Source: Symbiodinium natans
Lineage: Eukaryota > Sar > Dinophyceae > Suessiales > Symbiodiniaceae
NCBI GenBank assembly: GCA_905221605.1
Contig: CAJNDS010002853.1
Coordinates: forward strand, 150,652 to 214,651
DNA: 64,000 bases
Direction of reading: 5' to 3'
The translations under genes were made by a program, and so were the position numbers. This document shows positions 11,754 to 22,100 of this stretch, piece after piece (positions within the stretch are counted from its first letter, which is position 1; each line of letters starts with the position of its first letter). Below the pieces are notes generated by a model. That model saw only the letters and a list, made by a program, of their open reading frames with translations, ran no database searches and was not told where the DNA came from.

Positions 11754-12600
11754 CGTTTAACATCAAGGAACGGGTGTTCCCAGCAGTTAAGGAATTAAAT
11801 GCGATTGAAGTGACAGGACAGCTGAGAGCTCAGTTGACGTCACTTTTGAAGGTTGGGAGCGGGCGTACAGTTGCAGTTCTGCCTCATTGCAGCATTACAA
11901 AGACGAGCTTGCAGCTGCTTTGGACAAGCCCCCGCGCACGCTGCCCGAAAATTGCAAGGCCGCAGCCCCCGAGATCCGGTTGCACGGGCTCAAATTCGGG
12001 CCAAAAAACGGGGCCGTCTCGCGGTCCCAAAAATGGGACCGCGAAATGGACCCAGCTTCCTTATAATAATTTGGAACTAAATTGGGGGGGTTGTGAAACG
12101 GTGACCCCAAAATTGGGGCCGTTTGGCGGCCCCACTTTTGGGGCCGCGAATTCTTCTAATTTTTGCAATCTCGCGCTTTCCACTCGGGGCCCACAGACAA
12201 GCACTCAACGCGGAAAACTGAGAACCACGACCTCCGCAGGCAGCTTTCTGGTGGAAGTGATCAACCTGAGAGAAACGTGCACAGGGGAGGCCCACGCACA
12301 CGAAGCCAGAATTGCTCAGATTTTTGGACCCACATTTGGAGTCGCGCAAACCGATATTGCAAGGCCTTTGAGGCCTCACTTGCGGAGGTTCGGGGCCTTC
12401 CGAGGCCCCCCGAGGCCTCACTCATGGGGTTTCGAGGCCTTCCGAGGCCTCACGAGGCCTCAACAAAATCCCAAAACCCCTTTAGCTTGCAAGATTACGA
12501 GGCCTCGGGGACCGGGCTTATAATACTATTAAACGGGTCCCCGCAAGGCCTCGAGCCCGGACAAACCCTGGCTGCTTCTTCCATGTAAAAGACAAAAGAA
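11754..12600. other. GC-rich region with repeated hairpin palindromes
   Basis: Contains gcggtcccaaaaatgggacc plus gc (12,021-12,042), a perfect 9-bp stem. Further palindromes of the form GGCCCCAA..TTGGGGCC lie around 12,100-12,145, and a run of GAGGCCTC palindromes at 12,365-12,560. A 249-codon plus-strand ORF crosses it but has no protein-like character. No gene seen. Confidence 0.6.
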
Positions 12601-13561
12601 TTTTAAGCCGCGGCTGGCTCCAAGTCCTCTTCATTCTCTATTCAAAACGTCACGACAGACTTCGAAGGGCCTCGACGGATTAAGATGATCCTGCAAGCTA
12701 TGTCGCGCTGCCGCAAGTTTTTATTTCAGACTTCTCGACGGGCCTCAAAAGAAGCCTCGATGATCCTGAGCTTTCCAAAAATTTCGACGGGCATGAGAAA
12801 GTCCTGAAAAGCCCTCTGCGTGACATTGCAAGCTGATGTTGATCTCCATCGGGCAAGCAAACTATATCGCGCCCTGCTCAACTGGAGGAGGCCTCGGACC
12901 GGCCTCGAGAAGCTTCGAAACCTTCAGCAAAGTCTGAGGCTCAAAGATGATGTTGCGTGCAAGCCAAGTGAACGCTCCCAACCATTTAAACCTCAACACG
13001 CCCTTCAATGGAGAAGACAAACTGACGTTCACAAGGCTTCTGCCGGAGGCGTCGGCCTTCCCTATATCTTCTTCTTCATTGGGCGCATGGCAACTTAAGT
13101 TCCTTGCCGGTGCAACACGCGCAAATATCTTCGCTGTTCAAAACCCAAGCCGCCAAGAGTTTCAGTCTGCAATGTCTGGCAAGCGACGCTGCACAACCAC
13201 AGAAAACGTTGAAGCCGCGTTGGTCAACTTCCCAGAGATTGAAGCGTGACTCCTATCCACAGAAACAACCAGCAAGACCTGCAGCTCAGCTGGGCCTGCC
13301 AGGGCGAAGCCCAAAGTTAAGGGGCTGTCGGGCGACCCCACTTTCAGGCCCGCAAAACACAAGCAATTCTGGCTTCGCCGGGATGGGCCTCCACAGTACC
13401 CAACAGTCAGTGTGCACCGTGCAAAGACTAAAGGGCAAACCAAGCTTGCGGTGTTGAAATCGCTGAAATCCAAAGCCAAGCTCTGGATTCTTCTTGCAAG
13501 CGGGCGCTCACAAGGAACTGCGAAATGCTAAGGGGCCCCAGCTACAAAGCAAACACAGCAC
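12601..13561. other. No gene seen
   Basis: About 960 bases with scattered gggcctcga/gacgggcctc words similar to the preceding palindromic stretch. Only short chance ORFs. Confidence 0.5.
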
Positions 13562-14300
13562 CAAGCTCACCTACGCCTCCAGGCTCTCCCAGAGGGGCAG
13601 CTACCTGCGAGTAGGGTTCCAAGCAAAGCAGGACCTTTAGCAACGGACTTCCACCTCCTACGGCACCCCTGGTGGCTTAACTACCTCGGCCACACAGCTT
13701 TTGCGTTGGCGTCTGCACAGGTCCCTCCAAACCCTAACCCACGAGGTACGTCGGCAAGGAGATGGGAGGCTCACATCACGTTTGCGTGCCAAAGCGCAAG
13801 GATCTCCATGGTAAAATGGCTTTGATCCAATTAGAGCCATCAGGTTACAGCGCGTAAATCCGTGTTGTCTTGTCCAAATGTGCAGCGGGGCAACCAGGGT
13901 TGGCGGTTGTTGGGTCTCAAGGCCGAAGGGTTTACGTAAGGCCACAGAAATGGAGCAACCGACCTGGCTGACGGGGCAGATGCTTGCAGACTGTGGGCAC
14001 TTCTATGTGGAGAATACACACCCACTGCCATGGCAGGGAGCCATTAAGCACCTAGCTAACCTGGCCTTTAAGAGGGTCATCCTTGTCTGTGCTTGGCCTG
14101 CGGCGGCACAGCTGTTTTTGCCGCTTGCTCGGTGGGCTGCTTACGACACAACACGAACAATCAAGGCAAGACCAGCCCAGAGTACTCCATGGAGGTTAGC
14201 GCGCGCGCCCACCCAGAAGGGTGTCCCCGTTCCGACAAGTTGCATCAAGCAGCCAGAGGAAGGTTAACGCAGTAGCGACCAATTCCACTGGGGGAAACAC
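13562..14300. repeat. Dispersed repeat copies matching 1-130 and 5.1-5.9 kb
   Basis: 13,562-13,690 duplicates window positions 1-130. 13,735-13,860 matches 5,126-5,170 and the 5,661-5,690 motif, including TCACATCACG. 14,160-14,200 repeats the 'gcaagaccagcccagagtactccatgg' word seen near 5,375. No gene. Confidence 0.7.
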
Positions 14301-14593
14301 CAGTCCGTGCACATAGCGGGCAGTGGACCTTAGGGTTTGCTCCGCCACAACGCTCCGTAGCCCTTTGGCTCAAGCTCAAGCCCTTTGGCTTAAGGCCGCG
14401 TCTGCTCTTGTGTGCGATGTCTTGACTGGGGGCCTTCGGTCGCCACTTTAAACTCTGTGCTTTTAAGGGTTTGGCAACGTGCTGATGACGCTCACGGTGG
14501 AATTGGAAGCTGTTGCTACCTCTGGCCGTCTTAAGACTTTGCTTGTGCGGACATCTATCCAGGTGGGCGCAGCTGCCAGGGTGAGCGGAGGAT

Positions 14594-15137
14594 CTTTTGC
14601 TCGGGGCTGCTCCACTGGCTGACCACCATGGAGTGCCCTGGGCGGGTCTTGCCTTGATAGTTCTTGCTGTTAAGTCCCACTGACCACCATGGGGCATACG
14701 CATGTCTTTCCTCTCCTTGGGAGTCTGACCTGTAACATCTCTTTTGCCACTGCGGGTCTATTATCTGTTCTTGACGACGGGTACGGGATCCTGACCATCG
14801 AGTGATGACCTCGGTTCGATTTGAATAAGGTTGCACCAGTAGCTAGATGATGGTGGTTTGGAGAATCTGGCAGTGTCGCAATTTGCGATTCCCCGCATGC
14901 TCTGTGCTATGATTGCACCGGGACTTCAACGACGACTTCGAGTACTGAGTGCGTGGGGTTACCTAGTAGTTCAGCGCCTTTGCTTGCTTTGTTTCTTCTG
15001 TTTCTTTGGTTCTTGGGTGGTTGCGTGGTGTGTTTGGTGGTTTGAGCGCGCTGACTTTGTTTCACCTGTTATGTCGAGCCCAACAAGACCGGCCTACTGC
15101 GCTACTGATGTAGTAAAGAGGCGTCAGTCCAAAAAAA
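14594..15137 (-). repeat. Right arm of the large inverted repeat
   Basis: Reverse-complement partner of 4,346-4,870. It carries the doubled tgaccaccatgg motif, gtgtcgcaatttgcgattcc, a T/G-rich stretch, then the 'ctactgatgtagtaaagagg' block. The 41-base outer block (ctgcgctactgatgtagtaa…) is immediately repeated at 15,138-15,178. Confidence 0.7.
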
Positions 15138-15178
15138 CTGCGCTACTGATGTAGTAAAGAGGCGTCAATCCAAAAAAA
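15097..15178. repeat. 41-bp tandem duplication at the edge of the right arm
   Basis: Two adjacent copies of a unit starting ctgcgctactgatgtagtaa and ending in a run of A. It looks like a local duplication at the end of the inverted arm or at an element boundary. Confidence 0.8.
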
Positions 15179-15210
15179 AGAATTATCAAAAAAATGGCTG
15201 AAGGAACAGC

Positions 15211-16506
15211 TTCTGCCGAGCATCGAAGAAAATTTCGAGGTGTTATATGAGCTTGCAGTGAATCCCGGAGACATCTTCAAGTTCCTCAAGCGTGAACATG
15301 TGTTGCTTGAAGATGGGTGCTTGTGAAGCCACTTGCCGACCATGCTGTCAACATGTGCCAGTTGTTGGGTCAGGTCAGGTAGGAAGGTGCCCACGCCTAG
15401 TGTCAAGCTCTCAACAACTGAAGAATCCCCTGAGAAGAGCTGGGCAGCTGCGCAGCGATTGGCCAGCTACTTGGATTGCACGAGCAACTATGCGAGCAAG
15501 GTTCATGCCAGTTCTGACCGCCGAAGCATTCTCGAGCCAACATGCGTCAGCAGCATGCAATCACATAATGTCCTTCTTGAAAGTGTATTGCGATGCAGAT
15601 TGGTCGGGAAACAAACAGAACAGACGGTCAATGAGCAGCGGTACCTACCTACTCAACACTTGTTGCGTGCATACGTCGTGTCGCAGCCAGCGATGCGTCA
15701 GCTTGTCTAGCACAGAATCCAAGTTTTACGCTCTGGTTTCCGCAGCATGCGAGGAATTTTCCTTAAGCGAATTTTGGAGTTCCTACTGCAGCAGGAGGTA
15801 ATGCTAGTCATGCGAACAGACAACCAATCTTGCAGACAGATAGCCTTGAAACGCGGAGTGTCAAAGGTGAGACATTTGGACGGCCGTTTGCTATGGGTGC
15901 AAGAAAAGGTCAGTGATGGAAATCCGTCGATGGCCGGCGGAACCCTGGAGATCTAGGAACCAAGGTTCCGGCAAGTGGAACCAGGCTGAAAGCCCTGCTG
16001 CGCATGCATGACTTCGTGGAGTGCATAGGTGACAATGTGGTGCCAGTGGGTGAGGACGAGCACGATGCCCTTGTTCGAACAGTGGACAATGGCATGGAAA
16101 CTGCGCTGTGCGCAGGCTGGTGTGCAAAACCTTGAAGACGAATGGGTTCAGCAACAGCTTGAATGGTGCCATGATGGTCATGTTGCTCAGTCTTGTTTCC
16201 GGTGCCGAGGCAGCTACGAGAGTGAGTGTGGGAATCCAAGCTGAGATGATGGGTGGTGGAATCCGACATGTGTGGATCGTTGCATTTGGGGTTTGCGTCG
16301 CCTTGCTACTCACACTTGTGAGCCTTGAGCGGCTACGGAGCCGGTGTGATGGCTGTGCTAGCGAGAACTTCGAAGCTACATGTGCGGTACCTCTTGATCC
16401 GAGCATCACCACTACGACGACTTCGAGCATTGATGTGCCCGAACACGAAAAAACATGGGCCGAGTTCTTCAAGCTGAATATCTTGTGGATAATGCTGCAA
16501 TGCTAA
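15211..16506 (+). pseudogene. Ty1/copia pol 3' end (RNase H), frameshifted
   Basis: Copia-type RNase H motifs are spread over all three plus frames. VYCDADWSGNKQNRRSMSSG, then LSSTESKFYALVSAACEE, occur in 15,292-15,801. TDNQSCRQIALKRGVSKVRH with DGRLLWVQEKV lies in 15,747-15,956. RLKALLRMHDFVECIGDNVV lies near 15,985-16,045. The last part (16,108-16,506) has two hydrophobic stretches, one typical of a membrane segment (VWIVAFGVCVALLLTLVS). At least three frame changes and no upstream RT or integrase: a 5'-truncated, decayed element. Confidence 0.8.
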
Positions 16507-16572
16507 AGGATTTTAGCATAAGTTAGCTCGGGCACTTGAGCTTTATCTCCTCAGCCTGCCAGCGGCTCAGAA

Positions 16573-16983
16573 ATGCAAGATTTCACCCAGCCCGCCCGCC
16601 CGGGGCGATCATATCTTCGCCTTGGTATATCTTACCCTTGGGGAAAACAGAGTCCGCGGCAGCTTCACATCTGCATTCAAGTAGGGCTAATCATGATGTA
16701 TCTTGGATATGCCCAGTGGATGCTGCAGCGAGCAAATCAGGAAATCAGACGACTGAGAAATGCTCCTCTTGGAGATGCCGTGTCGCAGAAAGATGCGTCG
16801 ACAACAATGAACATTAACGTGCGTATGCCCACGGAAGTGCCGAGGTTGGCAACCACTGTGCCAAACAGGGTGGTTGTCACGCCCGCTGGGCGATGCTATC
16901 ACCATGCATCGTGCCACACCACCAGAGACAGCGATATCCGAACATTGCATCCTTGTGCCGAGTGCCGCAACCGCTTTGGATGA
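16573..16983 (+). pseudogene. C-terminal membrane and Cys/His segment of the copia remnant
   Basis: A 136-codon frame with a short hydrophobic stretch (QVGLIMMYLGYAQWML) and a terminal motif VVVTPAGRCYHHASCHTTR…LHPCAECR. Spacing of Cys and His resembles small zinc-binding domains (Tyr-His-x3-Cys…Pro-Cys-x2-Cys). A similar segment recurs at 17,693-17,902. It follows the RNase H remnant and is probably the carboxy end of the same polyprotein. Function of the motif is unknown. Confidence 0.55.
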
Positions 16984-16984
16984 A

Positions 16985-17690
16985 TGTTTTGATTCACCAC
17001 TTCAATCCCCACTTATGTTTACCAGCCAGCAGAGCTTGTGCATGGGTGCGTGTTTGACAATCCTGTACTATGCAACCCGAAAGCGTTGACTGTGGAGCAG
17101 TCATAACTCCGAAGGAATGAGCAATCATTCAGATGGTAACTAGGCCATCCCAATCTCCACAACTACGGGTCCTAGTGACCAAGTGTGCAACACATCTCCC
17201 GATGTGTCATGGCGCCCGCTTGCGTCAGTCAAGCAGTCATGCAGCCTGGCATGACATGCGTAGTTCAGTTGGTAGATGTAGGTGTACAGTTGATACTCGC
17301 TTGAGCCCAAGGTCCGTCACAAACGTGCATCATGTTGATGTTTGAGGTTGATGCAAACACGTTGCAGCCAAGAGGGCCAGCAGCGTATTTGGGCGGGGTG
17401 ATCAACATTTTCTCCCGTACCGTGAACCATATTTTGCTTGAACAGAATGTGACTTTTGGACCTTGTAGGAGTAGCATCTTGAAATGAGATCGTGATGCGA
17501 CATTCAGGCTCAGAATCGAGTTGCAAAAGATCGTGAGTTTGTTCAGTTCTCAAGGAGACGCAACATTATCCTGAAGCTATGTGTAGGGTTGTTTTGAGCA
17601 GCTTGTAAAGGTCGTGTCTGCTCTGCAGCCGTTTTGCTTTTCTGAGCCAAGGTTTAGCGGCTGGGTAACGAACTACTCGAGCCACAGCTG
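16985..17690. other. No gene seen
   Basis: About 700 bases between two copia-like C-terminal remnants. It holds only short ORFs and an isolated tRNA A-box look-alike near 17,260. Confidence 0.5.
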
Positions 17691-17692
17691 CT

Positions 17693-17902
17693 TTGTCTTT
17701 TCGTCTTAGCTGCAGGGATGGTTGTTGGCCACCTCCTTACGTATGCCTACTACCGCCTTGTGGTGAGACAGCTCCGGGAAATGGTACACCGCCGAAGGAC
17801 ATCTATGTCACCCGGCATGGTCAGTGTTACCACAGGGATGCTTTCTGTCCGTCACTTCGCAACAGCCAGCCTACGGGCAAGCGCAAGTGCCATCTTTGCT
17901 AC
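17693..17902 (+). pseudogene. Second Cys/His C-terminal remnant, interrupted by the LTR element
   Basis: Reads DIYVTRHGQCYHRDAFCPSL…KRKCHLCY, matching in layout the motif at 16.9 kb. A hydrophobic stretch (VGHLLTYAYYRLVV) precedes it in another frame, so it was already frameshifted. The 5' LTR begins at 17,903. If the LTR element is removed with one target copy, this frame would run six more codons into 35,231 onward and stop. Confidence 0.5.
17899..17902. other. Target site duplication, left copy (CTAC)
   Basis: CTAC directly before the 5' LTR, repeated directly after the 3' LTR. The next base outward differs on each side, so the duplication is 4 bp rather than the 5 bp common for many Ty1 and Ty3 elements. 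Confidence 0.8.
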
Positions 17903-18196
17903 TGTGAGCAGGTCAAAGCATGCATGGAGTGCTTGCTTAGTGCTAGTGCAGCGTGTTGTTTTCCTTTGCATGTGTAGTTTTGCAATTCGTAACAATGCCA
18001 ATGTTTTGGCTCAAGTACCGAGCTTGTGCCTTTGAGCACGGTAGTTTCGTACAGTAGCTCTTAGGTTGCTGTGCGGTCCGACCGGACGCACTCAGGCGTA
18101 GCCGCACAAGTGCTTGAACTCGCGAAGTCGTAAAACAGCGTGACCGGGCTGTGATTGCATTGGCTTAGTGCAAGTCCAGTGCTGGTCGACTTCACA
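17903..18196 (+). repeat. 5' LTR
   Basis: Starts TGTGAGCAGGTCAAAGCATG and ends GCTGGTCGACTTCACA. 294 bases, identical by eye to 34,933-35,226. A short ORF reading into it from the left is accidental. Confidence 0.95.
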
Positions 18197-18198
18197 AT

Positions 18199-18216
18199 TG
18201 GGGGCTGTTCTGGGAA
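18199..18216 (+). other. Candidate primer binding site
   Basis: Two bases after the LTR the sequence reads TGGGGGCTGTTCTGGG. A PBS is expected to begin TGG (complement of a tRNA CCA end) right after the LTR. The matching tRNA was not identified. Confidence 0.4.
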
Positions 18217-18300
18217 ACGTACAGCTCTTGTGCCTACGGCCCGAGTGGGCAAGCATTGCTTTGCTTGTCTGTCGCGGTCCGTGACCTGGACGCGTGGACT

Positions 18301-18380
18301 GTGTGCCACGCTTGCGGCCTGTTAACCAAGGCGCGGCGCTTCGTGTGCCACGCCTGCGGCCTGCTAACCAAGGCGCGGCG
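18301..18380 (+). repeat. 42-bp tandem duplication in the leader before gag
   Basis: gtgtgccacgcttgcggcct at 18,301 and its near copy at 18,343, ending directly at the ATG of gag at 18,381. It may belong to the leader or packaging region of the element's RNA. Confidence 0.75.
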
Positions 18381-19166
18381 ATGTCCGCAGAGGTTGCAGG
18401 TCAGGCCGAGGGCGTCACCCTCCTCGAAGCGATCGAGGGTGGTGACGTTCCCTATCCCGAGCGGATGAGCTACGTCGCTTGGCTTAAGTGGCGTAGGGAG
18501 ACCGGCAGTCGTCCGTTGTCCAAGCGGGATGGGATCAGTACTACGCCAGAGCAAGAGGCGGCTCTCTGGCGGAAAGTCATGAAGTTCCTCCATGACGCCG
18601 AAGACGAGGACGAGGATGAGGAGGAAGAAGAAGAGGACTCCGAGCTAGTCCCTGAGGCCTCGGGCGCTGGAGGCGACAGTCCGCCGCGGGTGGACGTCAG
18701 CGCCGCGGCTAGGGAGCTGGCCATGGTCCCTACCGGTGCTGCCTATGTCCCTGCTACGGCACCAGGGTCCCGCCCGGCGGGACCGTCCGGTCCGCCGTCG
18801 ACAGCAGGTTCAGTGCCAGGCACCGCAGAGGGCTTGCAGGCGGAGCTGCGCGCGATTTTCCGTCCAGACCAAGAACCGGTCGCGGACTACTTGACGCGCG
18901 TTTCGCGGATTGTCCTCGCGCTCAAAGCGCATGGAGTCACGGTGAGCTCCCGTGACCTTGACGCCTTAAGCACCAAAGCCACCCGGCAGCCACCCTCCTC
19001 GCGGATGAGTTCTCCAAGATCGGCGGGGACTGGCATCCGACAAAGATGGTCCGTCGGCTGCGGACCAGATTCTCGGTCGCGGCTTTGCGCGGTGGCGAGG
19101 ACCCCGAAGATGCAGAGGAGATTCAGCGTGAAATCCAATGCATCGGGGAGCTTATCCTCGCGCTAG
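18381..19166 (+). CDS. gag: Gag N-terminal part (first frame of the LTR element)
   Basis: I chose the ATG at 18,381 (MSAEVAGQAEGVTLLEAIEG…), directly after the 42-bp leader repeat; the frame is open further upstream without an obvious start. It has a conserved-looking N-terminal segment (YVAWLKWRRETG), a strongly acidic run (Asp/Glu over about 18,592-18,640), a Pro/Ala-rich linker and a helical piece (ADYLTRVSRIVLALKAHG). The natural continuation (TLLADEFSKIGGDWHPTKMV) is in the -1 frame, open from 18,962. Translation must therefore shift by -1 between 18,962 and 19,166, or the sequence has an indel. Gag precursors coat the element's RNA in cytoplasmic particles. Confidence 0.75.
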   Translation: MSAEVAGQAEGVTLLEAIEGGDVPYPERMSYVAWLKWRRETGSRPLSKRDGISTTPEQEAALWRKVMKFLHDAEDEDEDEEEEEEDSELVPEASGAGGDSPPRVDVSAAARELAMVPTGAAYVPATAPGSRPAGPSGPPSTAGSVPGTAEGLQAELRAIFRPDQEPVADYLTRVSRIVLALKAHGVTVSSRDLDALSTKATRQPPSSRMSSPRSAGTGIRQRWSVGCGPDSRSRLCAVARTPKMQRRFSVKSNASGSLSSR

Positions 19167-22100
19167 GGGGAAAAGAAAGCTCGAGCCAAGAGAAGGTTTG
19201 GAGCTCCCCGTCCGATGTGCCAGTTGAAGCCGTGGGGCCGCGTTCCCCAGGGCTCCCACAGCCTGCGACTGCAAGTGGGTTGGGGTTAGGTTTGGACCGT
19301 GGAGGTTTGCACACTGCCGAGGTTGCAGGTGGTCCTTCCGCGGCCCGTGACCTGGGCGCGACGGACGGCGATTCCCCTTTGCGCGCAAAGCTCGCGGCGC
19401 TGGAGATGGAGATAGAAGCCCTGAAGCGAGGTTCAGACGGCGGAGGTTCGCAGACCGGGTCCCAAAACCCGGCGGGCGATTTCGCCGCCGCACTCGCCGC
19501 CCAAACTGAAGCGCTGAAAGAAGCGTTAGCGCAGAGGGGCGGGCAAAGCTCCATAACGACGGTCAAAACTGACCTCACGTGGCCGACGCTGACCGACGAC
19601 AAGTCGGACGCGCGAGACGTTGTCCTGTTCTACGAGGAGTTCGAGGACGTCTGCGCGCTCGCCAACAACTGTCGCGGTATGAGTGCGCGCGAGAAGCTGC
19701 TAGCGCTACGCGGGCGCTGCCGCGGCTCGCGCATGAAGACGTACACGAACGCCTACCGCGCAGCGTGGAAGTCGGGAGAGGTTCTCTCCGACCCACAGGC
19801 AGTGTACGACCGCATCAAGAACAAGCACTTGATGTTCGGGGAATCGCGGGAGGAAAGAGAAGTCCGCGTGGATGGTGAGCATGCCTCCCTCGCTAAGGGC
19901 AAGCTCACAGGCCACCAATTCGAGCCTTTGTTTGAGGCGTCGATCGCGGACCTTGAGGCGGTGGGTCTTGGGAAGACCCCACGAGAGTTGTATCTCTCGT
20001 ACCTCCGCAAGATGCCCCCGTATCTCCAAAAGGAGATACGTAACGATAAGCGGTTGTGGCCCGGCGATCCCAAGGACGGCGGGCTGAGAGGGCCGCAGAC
20101 TTGGGAGGAGAGCCACAAAGTCGTCTTGGAGTACGAACAGAGGGAAGCAGCGCACCGTGCTGTTTCCCACTCTGTGTACTCCACGACCGGCTCTCCAAGC
20201 GCGGACCCGTCGGTCGCGCTAGCCGAGGCTCAGAAGGAGATTCGGAGCCTCAAGGCCGCCGCTAAGGCTGCTGCGAAGGGAGCAGCTGCCGCGGCCAAGG
20301 CTGGCGCGGATCAGACGCTTGCCGCTGCGTCGAAGGGAGCTGGCAAAGGAGCGGACAAGAAGATCTGCTTCCACTTTCGCGACCACGGGAATTGCCCGAA
20401 AGGGGATGCCTGCCCGTTCAGCCACGACAAGGAGCTTCGCAGAAAAGCTCTCGCGGCCAAGAAGGGTGACCAGACCTTTGCCACGGCGAAAGGCAAGGGC
20501 AAGGGAAAGGGAGGTGGTAAGGCTAAGGCCAGCGCAAAGCCTAAGGCTGCGGCCAAAGGCGCGGCAAAGCCACCAGGCACTGTTTGCCCCTTTTTCTCCA
20601 AGAATGGGTCGTGCAAGAAAGGAGCCAGCTGCGACATGGTCCACAACCTGACGACCTCAGGAGGGACGCCGGCCTTGCCTGCCAACTGGGCCGCACCCTC
20701 CGGGGCTTCCATGTCCAACCCCTTCGCCGCGTTCAGTGTCCAGATAGGCAGCTCAGGCGTCCAGGCAGGCGTCTCAGGAGCCGCAGGACGCGCCGCGGTA
20801 CAGCAGCACGCGCTTCCGTTGAGCAAGGGCGGGCGGGACAAGTTCGCCGCCCTGGATGATCTGCCGAAGGACTGGTGGAACCTGGCGGACAACGAGCCAG
20901 GAGGCTACCAGTACAGAACGGTAGTCCAGGTGCTCGACCGTAAGGTCGAGTGCATGCTCGACGGGGGCGCCGGCGCAAACCACGTGACCGAGGAACTCGT
21001 GGTGGGCATGATGAACCGGGCCGCAGAGCTGGGGATCGGTACCGAAGATCCCGGCTTCCCGGTCGTGAGACTCGAGAAGTGGGTCCACCCCGAATATGTG
21101 CATGGCATTGCTTCGGGAGCCCCCGTTCCTCTGAAGGGGGCAGCAGTCTTGCGCGTCACGCTGCTGGAAGGCAGGACGGCGGACGACTGTCGCCCCAACA
21201 CTGAAATTTTCGTGCGATGCAAAATCGCAGCCAGGGGGACGTCCGATTGGCACGGACTGATTTTCGGTGGCAGAGCGTTGGACTGCGCCGGAAGGATGGG
21301 CCTGGGCTTCAGGCCGGGTCCCGACTTTCACGTCCTCGACACGCTGGGAATCAGAATGCCCAGGTGCGAGGATCACAGCAAGACCCGGAAGGACAGGGCC
21401 TACGCCTTCGAAGCGCGGTTGTCGAGCCTGGACGACGCGTCATGCACCGAGCCTGGGGGCGGAAGCCGGGAGCTCCTCCGCTACGACGGGGAAGAGCCTC
21501 TCGAGCTCTCGCCAGGCGACGGGGTGCTGGTGCCTGTCGTTCGGGAGCAAGGAGTCTCCGCAGAGGGATCCCTGTCCGAGGTGGTGCTTCCGGTGGAGTG
21601 CGGGGTCGAAGCCGTACCAGGGCTTTGGCCCACAGGAGAGGGAAAGGGGTTTGTGTTGCTCGCAGCCCAAGAGTGCGATCACTCTCTCCAGCCGGGCGAG
21701 GTTGTTGCGGAAGTGCGTTCCGGCCTCGTTAGCACTGCGGCCTGTGGTTGTGGCGCGGTTGAGACGGTTTTCGAGTCGGAGCCGTCTCCGCAGGCATGTG
21801 CGGATTGTGGGGTCGCCGTTGCCTCGGTTGACCACGACCCGTGCTTTGCTTGCGGGTCCGCGTCCAGGGCCGCGGCAAGAAGCTTCCAAGGTTGTTCCTC
21901 GTGTGCGCGGTCCTTTGGGCGGCTGCGTACCGGCGCCAGGATCGGTGTGCTATCGGTCCTTGCTGCGGTGACTGTTCTCGCTTCGGTGTGGGGCGGGAGC
22001 GGCCCAGTTGGGCGCCCTGTTGAGGAGCCTGGAGTGCTTTCTTGCTTGGACCACCTTCCAAGCGTCGACAGCTGGTGGGAGGCGCCAGGTGGTTACGCGT

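Noticed and set aside
11774-12523. 249-codon plus ORF
   Set aside because: Spans the palindrome cluster; Thr/Pro/Arg-rich with no conserved-looking segment, while the other strand is open as well.
17255-17300. tRNA gene suggested by tagttcagttggtaga
   Set aside because: Only an A-box-like D-arm is present; no B box, acceptor stem or T arm follows.
17903-17977. C-terminal extension of the Cys/His ORF into the LTR
   Set aside because: The reading continues only because the LTR happens to be open there; the insertion boundary at 17,903 is clear.
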